From contig JAHJBZ010000034.1 of assembly GCA_018813295.1 (NCBI GenBank), forward strand, positions 1 through 44,143: a stretch of 44,143 bases of DNA, read 5' to 3'. Below the pieces are notes generated by a model. It saw only the letters and a program-made list of their open reading frames with translations, had not been told where the DNA came from and searched no databases. Shown piece by piece: positions 32,497 to 42,793 of the stretch. The position numbers and the translations under genes were made by a program. The stretch comes from Patescibacteria group bacterium (GTDB taxonomy: Bacteria; Patescibacteriota; Gracilibacteria; UM-FILTER-43-11). Positions within the stretch are counted from its first letter, which is position 1. Each line of letters begins with the position of its first letter.

Positions 32497-33081
32497 ATGT
32501 TTATAGCTTTCGAAGGCTTAGATGGTTCAGGCTCTTCCACCCAATCCCGCCTGCTTGCGGAAAGACTGGAGAGGAACGGGCATCCGGTTTTGACCACAAA
32601 AGAACCAACTAAAGACAGTCATATCGGTAAATTGATACGTGAAATTCTGCAGCACAAATGGGAGGCTTCTCCGCAGGCTTTACAGCTTTTATTCAGTGCG
32701 GATAGGGCGGAACATTTAAAAAATATTATTGAACCGGCCTTAAAAAATAATCAGGTTGTAATTACCGACCGTTATTTCTTTTCAACGATTGCTTATGGGG
32801 CGATGGATGTTGATATAAACTGGTTAAAAGAAATGAGCAGGTTTTTCAGGGTGCCGGATATTACTTTTTTATTTCAATTAAGCCCGGAAGATTGTATCAA
32901 GCGAATTGCCGGCAGAGGAAGTGAATTTGAACTTTTTGAGCGTAAAGAAAAGCTGGAGAAAATCTGGGCAAATTATGAAAAAATTGTAGAAGAGTATCCT
33001 AATTTTAGAATTATTGATGCCACTCCCAGCATTGAGGAGATTCATGAGGAAATTTGGGGGGCTATTTCCCAGCAATTGTGA
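32497..33081 (+). CDS. tmk: Thymidylate kinase, Walker A lysine replaced by serine
   Basis: 194 residues. FIAFEGLDGSGSSTQSRLL at the start is the P-loop region, but GxxGSGKST has become GSGSST, so the usual phosphate-binding Lys is missing. Other features are normal: KEPTKDSHIGKLIREIL, the DR motif in VVITDRYFFSTIAYG, TFLFQLSPEDCIKRIAGRG and a lid region. It phosphorylates dTMP to dTDP. I believe a similar Ser variant occurs in other CPR or archaeal Tmk proteins, so it may be an active subgroup; this is from memory. Confidence 0.88.
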   Translation: MFIAFEGLDGSGSSTQSRLLAERLERNGHPVLTTKEPTKDSHIGKLIREILQHKWEASPQALQLLFSADRAEHLKNIIEPALKNNQVVITDRYFFSTIAYGAMDVDINWLKEMSRFFRVPDITFLFQLSPEDCIKRIAGRGSEFELFERKEKLEKIWANYEKIVEEYPNFRIIDATPSIEEIHEEIWGAISQQL

Positions 33082-33110
33082 TTGTTCTTTTGATGTGGAT
33101 TGGTTATAAT
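33082..33110 (+). promoter_or_regulatory. Promoter of folD
   Basis: TTGTTC (33082-33087), 17 nt spacer, TATAAT (33105-33110), 41 bases before ATG 33151. It starts right after the tmk stop. Confidence 0.55.
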
Positions 33111-33150
33111 TATTTCCGCCTTAAAGGGCTATTTTTTATTCCCCTCCTCT

Positions 33151-33990
33151 ATGACTATATTGGACGGTAAAGCCTTATCGGAAGAGCTTATCGATTCGGT
33201 AAAGGAAAAAGCTTCAAATTTGAAGCCAACATTGGCTGTGATTTTGGTGGGTGAAAATCCAGCTTCTTTGGCATATGTTAAGAATAAGAAAAAGGCATGT
33301 GAAAAGACAGGGATTGAGTATATAGAATATAAATATCCGGCAACTATTACCCAAGAGGAACTACTTAAAAAGATTGAAGAGGTTAATCAGGATGACAATG
33401 TTAACGGGCTAATTGTTCAGCTACCTCTGCCGGATCATATTTATGTTCCTGAAGTGATTAAGGCAGTTGCGCCAAAAAAAGATGTTGATGGTTTTCATGC
33501 ATATAATATAGGTAAGATGTTTTTAAGTCCTGAGTTTGAAGATCTGCCACCAGCTACGCCATTTGGAATTGTAAAACTTTTGGATCATTATGATATTCCT
33601 ATAGAAGGTAAGGATGTGGTAGTTGTGGGGCATAGTAATATTGTAGGAAAGCCAATAAGCATGATGATGCTGAACCGCAACGCAACTGTTACTACGTGCC
33701 ATATTTATACAAAGGATCTGGCGGCTCATACAAAGAATGCAGATATTTTGATTGTGGCTGTAGGGAAGGAAAAACTAATCACTGCCGACATGGTGAAAGA
33801 TGGCGCAGTAGTTGTAGATGTTGGTATGAACAGGCGTGAAGATGGGAGTTTGTGTGGTGATGTGGACTTTGACGAGGTAAGCAAAAAAGCAAGCTACATC
33901 ACCCCTGTTCCCGGCGGTGTCGGCCCGATGACTGTAGCTGCTTTGATACTTAATACCATCCGAGCGACTGAACGCCAGAATCAGCCTTAA
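33151..33990 (+). CDS. folD: Bifunctional methylene-THF dehydrogenase / methenyl-THF cyclohydrolase
   Basis: 279 residues from ATG 33151; an upstream TTG is in frame but would overlap the promoter. Conserved motifs: ASLAYVKNKKKACEKTGIEY (with the catalytic Tyr-x3-Lys), GLIVQLPLPDH, PKKDVDGFHAYNIGKM, PATPFGIVKLL, VVVVGHSNIVGKPISMMMLN (NADP-binding), and PVPGGVGPMTVAALILNT at the end. It makes 10-formyl-THF, which purine and formyl-Met synthesis need, in line with the next two genes. Confidence 0.96.
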   Translation: MTILDGKALSEELIDSVKEKASNLKPTLAVILVGENPASLAYVKNKKKACEKTGIEYIEYKYPATITQEELLKKIEEVNQDDNVNGLIVQLPLPDHIYVPEVIKAVAPKKDVDGFHAYNIGKMFLSPEFEDLPPATPFGIVKLLDHYDIPIEGKDVVVVGHSNIVGKPISMMMLNRNATVTTCHIYTKDLAAHTKNADILIVAVGKEKLITADMVKDGAVVVDVGMNRREDGSLCGDVDFDEVSKKASYITPVPGGVGPMTVAALILNTIRATERQNQP

Positions 33991-34078
33991 GTCATAAGTT
34001 TTAAGCCTTAAGCTAAATCCGGCTTAGGACTTAAGACTTACAGCTTAAGACTAAAAATTTTTATTTCATAAAAATTTT
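33990..34078. repeat. Intergenic word repeat and hairpin before purF
   Basis: TAAGTCATAAGTTTTAAGCC and CTTAAGC words followed by complementary GGCTTAGGACTTAAGACTTA words. An 11-bp hairpin AAAATTTTTAT-TTC-ATAAAAATTTT (34054-34078) then ends 5 bases before the purF ATG. Confidence 0.65.
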
Positions 34079-34083
34079 AATAT

Positions 34084-35598
34084 ATGTGTGGAGTTTTAGG
34101 AATTCTCAGCAATAGTCCAGTAGCCCAGGAATTGTATGACGGGCTTATAACCATTCAGCACAGAGGACAGGATGCCTGTGGAATGATGACTTATGATGGA
34201 AAATTTCGTATTCGAAAGGGTTTAGGTTTGGTTCGCGATGTTTTTCATACTAGACATATGCGAAATTTAACCGGAAATGTTGGAATTGGCCATACGCGTT
34301 ATTCAACTATTGGGTCAGGTGGTGCAAATGATGCCCAGCCATTTTTGGGCCCATCACCTTTTGGTGTAATACTTGCTCATAATGGAAATGTATTTAATTC
34401 TCCCGAGCTCAAAAAAGAACTCTTTGAAAAAGATCATCGCCTAATAAATTCAGACTGTGATGCCGAAATAATACTCAACCTTTTTACTAAAGCACTTAAC
34501 AAACAAATTAACAAAACGGATGTCAAAAAATTAAAACCTGAACATATCTGGAAAGCTGTTGAAAGTGTTTACCAAAGAGCTAAAGGTGCTTACAGTGTTG
34601 TGGCTTATATCGCTGGTCACGGTATGATTGCTTTCCGGGATCCTTATGGCATTCGCCCGCTTTTGTTTGGGAAAAGAATGGCCGGGTTAAATCCTGATTA
34701 TATTTTTGCATCAGAGTCTATTGCATTAAGTTTGCTTGGATTTGATTTAGTTAGAGATGTTGGAGCTGGTGAAGCTGTTTTTATCGATGAAAAAACTAAG
34801 AAAGTTTACAACAAAGAGATTAATAAAAAGCGTCATACTCCTTGTATTTTTGAGCATGTATATTTCGCTCGTCCGGATTCCGTTCTTGATGATATTTCTG
34901 TTTATAAATCCAGACTTAGAATGGGTAAGAAATTAGTTAAAAAAATAAAAAAAACTAAGCTTGATATTGATGTGGTAATGCCTGTTCCTGACTCATCCCG
35001 AACAGCAGCGATGGCAATTGCTGAGGAGTTAAATCTGCCATACAGGGAAGGTCTTATTAAAAATCGTTATATTGGCCGCACTTTTATTATGCCAGGGCAG
35101 GAAGCTCGCAAAAAATCCATTCGCTATAAGCTGAACCCTATGCCTATTGAGATCAAGGGTAAGAAGATACTGCTTATAGATGACAGTATTGTTAGAGGAA
35201 ACACATCGAAGAAAATTATTGAAATTATGAAAGAAGCCGGAGCTAAAAAAATCTATTTTGCCTCTTATGCCCCTCCTGTTAAATGGCCTTGTTTATATGG
35301 TATAGATACACCGACCAGAGAGGAATTAATTGCTGCCAAAAATTCCGTCGAAGAAATTCGTAAATATAGCGGAGCGGATGTACTTTTTTACGGTGATCTT
35401 GAAGATATTTTAGATTCTTGTCTTGTCGGTAATCCAAAAATTAAAGATATGTGTATGGCTTGTTTTGATGGAAAATATAAAACCGGTGATGTGGATGAAA
35501 AAATCTTAAAAAGAAATGCTGATGCAAGGCGGCAGCAGCGTATGTGCGGACGAGCTGAAATTGAGATGGAGGCTGAAGATCAAATGAATTTGGTCTAA
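34084..35598 (+). CDS. purF: Amidophosphoribosyltransferase, 4Fe-4S type without propeptide
   Basis: 504 residues. The catalytic Cys follows Met directly (MCGVLGILS), so no propeptide is cut. Glutaminase motifs: IQHRGQDACGM, IGHTRYSTIG, LAHNGNVFN. PRPP site: ILLIDDSIVRGNTSKKI. Four cysteines match the iron-sulfur ligands of the B. subtilis enzyme: TPCIFEHVYFARPDS, KWPCLYGIDTP, and the pair MCMACFDGKY. It makes phosphoribosylamine, the first step of purine synthesis. purD follows. Confidence 0.96.
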   Translation: MCGVLGILSNSPVAQELYDGLITIQHRGQDACGMMTYDGKFRIRKGLGLVRDVFHTRHMRNLTGNVGIGHTRYSTIGSGGANDAQPFLGPSPFGVILAHNGNVFNSPELKKELFEKDHRLINSDCDAEIILNLFTKALNKQINKTDVKKLKPEHIWKAVESVYQRAKGAYSVVAYIAGHGMIAFRDPYGIRPLLFGKRMAGLNPDYIFASESIALSLLGFDLVRDVGAGEAVFIDEKTKKVYNKEINKKRHTPCIFEHVYFARPDSVLDDISVYKSRLRMGKKLVKKIKKTKLDIDVVMPVPDSSRTAAMAIAEELNLPYREGLIKNRYIGRTFIMPGQEARKKSIRYKLNPMPIEIKGKKILLIDDSIVRGNTSKKIIEIMKEAGAKKIYFASYAPPVKWPCLYGIDTPTREELIAAKNSVEEIRKYSGADVLFYGDLEDILDSCLVGNPKIKDMCMACFDGKYKTGDVDEKILKRNADARRQQRMCGRAEIEMEAEDQMNLV

Positions 35599-35702
35599 GT
35601 TAGGACTATTAAGACTATTAGGGCTATTAGGACTTTTATGATTGTAGATCCAAATCCATCCCAATAGTCGTAAAAGTCTTAAAAATCATAATAGTCTTAA
35701 TG
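35599..35702. repeat. Intergenic word repeat between purF and purD
   Basis: Repeats of GGACTATTA/AGACTATTA/GGGCTATTA (about every 9 bases) followed by complementary CAATAGTCGTAAAAGTC and ATAATAGTCTTAAT words. Confidence 0.7.
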
Positions 35703-35712
35703 AAAAAAAATT

Positions 35713-37017
35713 ATGAAAATACTATTAATAGGTAATGGCGCACGGGAGCACATTATGGCGGAAAAACTGTCGGAGTCGCCTAAATGTGATGAGCTTTTTG
35801 TATTTGCTAGTAGCATAAATCCTGGAATAAGGGATTTGGCCAGCATTTATCATGTCGGGGATTTGGGGGATATGGATGCCATAAAGGAATTTGCCGATAA
35901 AAACAGGCCGGATTTTGCGGTAATTGGACCAGAAAACCCAATTGCAGACGGCGTAGTGGATATACTTGAAGAAATAGGAATTCCTTCAGCTTCACCGACA
36001 AAGAATTTGGGGCAATTGGAAAGTTCAAAATCATTTACCCGTGAACTCCTTGCTAAATATGATATCCCAGGCAATCCGGACTTTAAGACGTTTACCTCCG
36101 AAGTTGGAATGCTTGAGTATGCCAAAGAGCTTGGGGAGATAGTTGTAAAAGCGGACGGTTTGAAGGGCGGAAAAGGTGTGCATGTTCAGGGCGATCATTT
36201 TGAGACTATTGAGGAAGGCGTTGAGTACGCAAAGCAATGCATGGAAGAAGATGGCCATGTGGTTATTGAAGAGAAATTTATTGGGCAGGAGTTTAGCTTA
36301 ATGAGTTTTGTGGATGGTGAGCATGTAGTTGATATGCCTCCTATTCAGGACCATAAAAGGGCTTTTGAAGGTGATACCGGGCCAAACACCGGTGGTATGG
36401 GGACGTATAATTATCCGGGAAATCTGCCATTTTTAACTGAGCAGGACTTAAAAGATGCCCATGAAATAAATGTAAAAGTAACTGCCGCATTAAAAGAAGA
36501 ACTTGGAAGACCTTTTAAGGGAATTATGTATGGTGGGTTTATTGCAGTAAAAGATGGTGTGAGGCTGATTGAATATAATGCTAGATTTGGTGACCCTGAA
36601 GCTATGAATGCCTTAGCACTTTTGGAGACAGATTATGTTGATATTTGCCAGGCTACAATTGATGGAACTTTGGATAAGCTGGATATTAAATTCGCAAAAA
36701 AAGCTACAGTTTGTAAATATGCAGTACCGGATGGGTATCCGACAAATCCTAGAAAAGGTGATGTATTTACCATTAAACCGCTTCCTACCGGGGTAAAGAT
36801 GTATTTTGCTTCTGTAAATGAGACGGAAGAAGGGCTTGTTATGGGCGGATCCCGCACGGTTGCTTTTGTGGGAATGGCGGACAGCATTGAAGAAGCTGAA
36901 AAACTTGCACAAACTGCTGTAGAAGGTGTGGATGGACCTGTTTTTTATAGGAAAGACATTGGAACTAAGGAACTGATTCAGAAGAGGGTTGAAATGATGG
37001 AGGAGTTGAGGAACTGA
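35713..37017 (+). CDS. purD: Phosphoribosylamine-glycine ligase
   Basis: 434 residues. ATP-grasp enzyme: GNGAREHIMAEKL start, PENPIADGVVDILEEIGIP, VKADGLKGGKGVHV, ATP-binding VVIEEKFIGQEFSLMSFVDG, PPIQDHKRAFEGDTGPNTGG, YGGFIAVKDGVRLIEYNARF, GDPEAMNAL. It joins phosphoribosylamine and glycine, so it uses the PurF product directly. The purF-purD pair supports de novo purine synthesis, though later genes are not in this window. Confidence 0.95.
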   Translation: MKILLIGNGAREHIMAEKLSESPKCDELFVFASSINPGIRDLASIYHVGDLGDMDAIKEFADKNRPDFAVIGPENPIADGVVDILEEIGIPSASPTKNLGQLESSKSFTRELLAKYDIPGNPDFKTFTSEVGMLEYAKELGEIVVKADGLKGGKGVHVQGDHFETIEEGVEYAKQCMEEDGHVVIEEKFIGQEFSLMSFVDGEHVVDMPPIQDHKRAFEGDTGPNTGGMGTYNYPGNLPFLTEQDLKDAHEINVKVTAALKEELGRPFKGIMYGGFIAVKDGVRLIEYNARFGDPEAMNALALLETDYVDICQATIDGTLDKLDIKFAKKATVCKYAVPDGYPTNPRKGDVFTIKPLPTGVKMYFASVNETEEGLVMGGSRTVAFVGMADSIEEAEKLAQTAVEGVDGPVFYRKDIGTKELIQKRVEMMEELRN

Positions 37018-37137
37018 TTGTTGGACCATTGGTGGACTTATTGGTGGACTTATTGGTGGACTCATTGGTGGACTTATCGATTAGTCCAACCACTAGTTCT
37101 ACAATTAGTCCTTCTATTAGTCCTTCTATTGGTAATT
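37018..37137. repeat. Intergenic word array: 12-nt repeats and complementary words
   Basis: Four or five copies of GGTGGACTTATT with small changes, followed by ATTAGTCCAACCACTAG and several TTAGTCCTTC words. GGTGGACT pairs with AGTCCAACC. The 12-nt period equals that of the array at 8519-8635, but the word is different. Confidence 0.8.
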
Positions 37138-37142
37138 GAGGG

Positions 37143-37171
37143 TTGTTTTTCCGCTACAGATATGCTATAAT
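37143..37171 (+). promoter_or_regulatory. Promoter of the surface protein genes
   Basis: TTGTTT (37143-37148), 17 nt spacer with an extended TGC, TATAAT (37166-37171), 35 bases before ATG 37206. Confidence 0.65.
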
Positions 37172-37205
37172 AGTTAGATTTCTGTAAATAAATAAAAAAC
37201 CAAAA

Positions 37206-38972
<1,767 letters not shown>

Positions 38973-38997
38973 TAAAAAACATTAACTATTTTATATC

Positions 38998-41850
38998 ATG
39001 CTTAAATCTATACTGAAAAAATTAGCACTGACTGCTATTTTTACACTAATAATCGCGCCATACAGTATGGTTATCAACCCTGCATATGCCGGCAGTGCAT
39101 CACTTTCATTTAGTGATCCTTCAGGTGTGTACCTTATAAGAGGGTGTACAGGGCAAATCCAAATCCGGTTAGATTCCGGAGGGGAAAATGTCCTTGCCAG
39201 TGATACCACTACTACATTAACCGGTGATGCAACGCTCAATAGCGGGTCTATTGGAAGTGCGCTTCCTATGCAGACTTATAACATTGTAAACGGCTCAGAG
39301 CTTAAACTCAGTGGTGCCAGGTATGCAAGTACAGGTGCATTTACGGGGAGCGGCACATTCGGGACTATTTCTATAACCCCTAATGCAACCGGCAGTATAA
39401 GCTTAGACTTTACAGGGGATTTAAGCCTTGATAACAACATAGTTAATGATTCAATTGTTAATGTTTTAGGCAGTGTAACTGGTGCTACTTATACAGTTAA
39501 CGAAAGATATAATGTGGATATCAGCGGCGGATTCTGTACTCCGGATACAACTGCGCCAACTTATACACTAGCTGATCCAACTGCAAATTCCACAAATAAT
39601 GCAGTTGATACTGATGTTTCATTTACATTAACTGATAACAGGGTAGGAGTTAATATAACTACACTTTCATTTTTAATTGATGGTGTCTCTTATACTGAAG
39701 ATTCAGCTCAGGTAACTTATCAGGAGAATAGTGGTTCTTATTTAGTTACCACTAACCCGGATACTGATTTTAGTTTAGGCAGCAAGGTGGATGTAACTGT
39801 AAGTGTTTGTGATAACGAAGGAAATTGTCTTTCAAATCAAACAAAATCATTTTATACAACTCCGCCGCCAAGCTGTGGTAATGAAGTGATAGAAGGAGGA
39901 GAAGAATGTGATAATGGTATGGGCAATCATGATTTGGATACCTGTACCTCTACATGCCAAAATGCTGAATGCGGAGATGGGCTTTTATTGTGGGGGGTTG
40001 AAGAATGTGACGGGGGAGATAATTGTACTGAAGATTGTTTACTTATAGAGGAAGAAGTTGAACCGGTTGAATGTGCAGAGTGTGCAGAGTGTGAAGCAGC
40101 AGTGCACGAAGCTGCACCTGACGAAGATACTGTTTATCAGTCACCTGACGAAGTAAGCGGAGAGGATCAGGAAGAAGCTGCGGCTGAAGCCTCAGATGCA
40201 TTGAGTCAACAGCAAACAAGTACAGGAGTTGGTTATGGAATATCAATTCCGGATCAAGTAGATACTGTGATTCAGAATTGCATGGAACTTTATCCGAATT
40301 TAAATTTTGAAGAAGGTACAAGTGAAGATTCTGATGGCGACGGGCTTTCAAACAGAACAGAATGTTATAATGGAACACTCCCTGATAATTCAGATACAGA
40401 CGGTGATTCCTGCACGGACGGAGATGAGGTAAATACATTCCAGACAAATCCATTAATAGTAGATTGTGATGAATCCGATATTGTGGATGAAGAAGTTATT
40501 ATTACAGATCCTCAGGCTGGCTGGATTGTAAGAAAACTTGAGGTTCATGGCATAACCCCGGAAGATAGTGATTATGTAGATGTTGTAGCTTTTCCGGCTG
40601 AATACAGTGTTATACAGGATTTGATGAATGCTGTTACTGATGTAGTTAATAGCGGCGGTATTGCAATGAATGACCTAATGACCGCTCTAAATCAGGCACA
40701 ATCCTTTGTTGACGAAAATAGTGATTATGAATATGGTGTTCTGCAAAATACAATAAGGTCTATTTTCAACACGGTTAATGCCCTGCAAGACGAAGAAGAG
40801 CCTGATTACAGCGTTCTTGAAAATAAACTCAGTGAACTGGAGAACATTCAGCAATCAAGCATTTATCTGGGAAGATCAATTCCTAATCCGGCAGTTGATA
40901 CAACTGTTAACGGTAATTTAATGTTCTCACTATTCCCTTCCGATACACTGCTTGAAGATAATAAATTATACGATTTAGTCGCTACTGCAACACTTGATAA
41001 CGGAGGTAAGATTTCGTCTGTTCCTATTCGCATAAGTGTTGACAGCAATGCTAATGTAAACTCACCAACTCCTAATTCTATCGGCGGTGTGGCAATTCCC
41101 GGCACTTTATCACTAAAAAATTTATTTATAGATAACGCCATCGCACAGGGGGGTATGGAAATTGAAATTACCGAAAGCCGTCCTTCCGTAGCCGGCTCTT
41201 CTGAATTTGGAACTCAGGTATTTGCTGTTTGGGAAAGTGTAATTCTTGCTTCATCTGTAATTGCGGATAGTGAAGAAGGTTCATTTGCAATTGAAGCTCC
41301 TCGTAATTTAGAAACTGACTCTAGCCACAAGGTGACTCTTTACGCTGTTAAGGCTAATGAAAATGGTGATAAATTACGTTCAGAAAATGTGGATGTTTAT
41401 TTCCGTATTTCCGGAGAGATGTTCCCATGGCATTTAGTTTATTATGGTCTTGGAATTTTATTTGTTCTTATTCTTCTTACTTATCTAATCAGCAAACGCC
41501 TTAAAGCTAAACCAAAAGCTCCTGAGGCAGCAGCTGAAAAAATAGCAGAAGAGGCGTTGGGACCAATGGAGGAACCAATGGAAGGCCCAGTTGAAGGTCC
41601 AATGGAAGGTCCAATGGAAAGCCCAGTAGAAGAACCAACTCCGGCTGAGGAACCAAAAGTAGAAGAAATGGCGCATGAGGAGGCTGAGGAAATGGGAGAG
41701 GAGGTGAAACCGATGGAAGAACCAATGGAAGGACCGGTTGAGGGGCCAATTGAAGAACCAGTTGCTGAATCAGCTGAAGAACCCCCGCTTAGCGGGGAAG
41801 AGCCTCAGGCTGAGGCAGAAGAAAAAGAAGAAGGACCTCAGATTATGTAA
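38998..41850 (+). CDS. Large surface protein with cohesin-like domain, calcium-type repeats and C-terminal membrane anchor
   Basis: 950 residues, 25 bases after the previous gene. Signal peptide (AIFTLIIAPYSMVINPAYAG, about 13-32). Cohesin-like domain (about 33-175). Ig-like domain around 200-285. DUF4215-type Cys repeat (CGNEVIEGGEECDNG, CGDGLLLWGVEECDGGDNC, about 293-345). TSP3-like Asp-rich repeats (EDSDGDGLSNRTECYNG, DTDGDSCTDGDEVNT, about 442-480). A long helical-beta region follows, then a C-terminal membrane helix (LVYYGLGILFVLILLTYLI, about 812-831). A basic stop and an internal Glu/Pro tail (EEPMEGPVEGPMEGP) end the protein. Probably the anchored partner of the dockerin protein. Confidence 0.86.
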   Translation: MLKSILKKLALTAIFTLIIAPYSMVINPAYAGSASLSFSDPSGVYLIRGCTGQIQIRLDSGGENVLASDTTTTLTGDATLNSGSIGSALPMQTYNIVNGSELKLSGARYASTGAFTGSGTFGTISITPNATGSISLDFTGDLSLDNNIVNDSIVNVLGSVTGATYTVNERYNVDISGGFCTPDTTAPTYTLADPTANSTNNAVDTDVSFTLTDNRVGVNITTLSFLIDGVSYTEDSAQVTYQENSGSYLVTTNPDTDFSLGSKVDVTVSVCDNEGNCLSNQTKSFYTTPPPSCGNEVIEGGEECDNGMGNHDLDTCTSTCQNAECGDGLLLWGVEECDGGDNCTEDCLLIEEEVEPVECAECAECEAAVHEAAPDEDTVYQSPDEVSGEDQEEAAAEASDALSQQQTSTGVGYGISIPDQVDTVIQNCMELYPNLNFEEGTSEDSDGDGLSNRTECYNGTLPDNSDTDGDSCTDGDEVNTFQTNPLIVDCDESDIVDEEVIITDPQAGWIVRKLEVHGITPEDSDYVDVVAFPAEYSVIQDLMNAVTDVVNSGGIAMNDLMTALNQAQSFVDENSDYEYGVLQNTIRSIFNTVNALQDEEEPDYSVLENKLSELENIQQSSIYLGRSIPNPAVDTTVNGNLMFSLFPSDTLLEDNKLYDLVATATLDNGGKISSVPIRISVDSNANVNSPTPNSIGGVAIPGTLSLKNLFIDNAIAQGGMEIEITESRPSVAGSSEFGTQVFAVWESVILASSVIADSEEGSFAIEAPRNLETDSSHKVTLYAVKANENGDKLRSENVDVYFRISGEMFPWHLVYYGLGILFVLILLTYLISKRLKAKPKAPEAAAEKIAEEALGPMEEPMEGPVEGPMEGPMESPVEEPTPAEEPKVEEMAHEEAEEMGEEVKPMEEPMEGPVEGPIEEPVAESAEEPPLSGEEPQAEAEEKEEGPQIM
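41783..41797 (+). repeat. CCCCGCTTAGCGGGG palindrome in the surface protein tail
   Basis: 15-nt hairpin with a TTA loop, encoding part of PPLSGEE in the cytosolic tail. The same core occurs in the csaB insert near 21501. Confidence 0.75.
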
Positions 41851-41862
41851 ACAATATGTTGC

Positions 41863-41902
41863 CAAAAAGCCCGTGCATCCTTTGGATGACGGGCTTTTTT
41901 AT
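41863..41902 (+). terminator. Rho-independent terminator after the surface protein genes
   Basis: A 16-bp stem (AAAAAGCCCGTGCATCC with GGATGACGGGCTTTTT, one bulged G) with a TTT-type loop, followed by a T run. This is the clearest terminator in the window. Confidence 0.92.
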
Positions 41903-41906
41903 TTAT

Positions 41907-41936
41907 TTGACAAAAAAGATGATAATATGTTATATA
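41907..41936 (+). promoter_or_regulatory. Promoter of the 238-residue protein gene
   Basis: TTGACA (41907-41912), 18 nt spacer, TATATA (41931-41936), directly after the terminator and 32 bases before ATG 41969. Confidence 0.55.
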
Positions 41937-41968
41937 TACTCTCCAAGTATCATTTAACTCATTAAAAT

Positions 41969-42685
41969 ATGTCTAATTCAACAGAACATCAAATAAATGA
42001 CTATTTACAGGAAGGTGATGAAAGAACAAATGCGCTAAACAGAATGACACGTGCAGAACTGGAAGTTCTATTAGGGCAGGCAGGTGAACAACTGGAAGAA
42101 GAGCAGCAAGGTCTTGATGATTTACATGGAACAGGTATTAAGGGTTTTGTTAGTAGACGTGTAAGGGATATGAGACCAGATGCGGTAAGAACTGATGCTG
42201 AAGAAGCAGTAAAGCAATGTAAAGGGTTACGTGATGAAATCCAAACGATAATAGAGAGAAAAGGTTCTATGGAAGATCTTCAGACATTGCCACTATTACC
42301 ATCGGAACATCCGGTTCGTACTATTTTTGAAGGACAAAGGGCTGAAATGCAGGAACTTATAAGAGGTTTTAAGTCTGATTTAGCTGACTGTGATGCAATG
42401 GACTCTAGATTACCATATATGCCAGCAGAAGCTATTGATCAATTAATTCAAAAAACGGATTACTGCAAAAAAATGATAGTATGGCACACAATATTGGAAG
42501 TAATACTAGATTCATTTGTTGATAAAGAGCGAACTGAAGAATTAACTCCTGCTGAAGTGCTTGAAAAAGTAAAAAGTGCAGTGGCATCATTTGGTTTTAG
42601 CGATGCTACAGAAGGAATTGTAGAAGAAGGTTTTAGTTCTGCATGGAAACAATTGAGTGATAAGGTTGGGCAATATAGGCGTTAA
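41969..42685 (+). CDS. Unknown alpha-helical cytosolic protein
   Basis: 238 residues, acidic, with no signal peptide or membrane segment. It reads as mainly helical with coiled-coil potential (MTRAELEVLLGQAGEQLEEE, AVKQCKGLRDEIQTIIERKG). No catalytic motif recognised. It has its own promoter and stands between a strong terminator and mtaB. Style (short acidic start MSNSTEHQ, helical body) recalls the unknown cluster at 24.9-26.4 kb, but I could not align them. Confidence 0.7.
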   Translation: MSNSTEHQINDYLQEGDERTNALNRMTRAELEVLLGQAGEQLEEEQQGLDDLHGTGIKGFVSRRVRDMRPDAVRTDAEEAVKQCKGLRDEIQTIIERKGSMEDLQTLPLLPSEHPVRTIFEGQRAEMQELIRGFKSDLADCDAMDSRLPYMPAEAIDQLIQKTDYCKKMIVWHTILEVILDSFVDKERTEELTPAEVLEKVKSAVASFGFSDATEGIVEEGFSSAWKQLSDKVGQYRR

Positions 42686-42687
42686 AT

Positions 42688-42790
42688 CTTATTACAAGAT
42701 TAGCTATTACAAGATTACAAAATTATTTTTATGGTGTATAACCTTAACTGCTATAAATAATTTTGAATTTTTAATCTTGAATTTTGAATT
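42688..42790. repeat. Intergenic word repeat before mtaB
   Basis: ATTACAAGATTAGCTATTACAAGATTACAAAATT words, then ATAATTTTGAATTTTTAATC and TTGAATTTTGAATTG words. Shares the ATTACAAGATTACAAAATT word with 32393-32411. Confidence 0.6.
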
Positions 42791-42793
42791 GCT

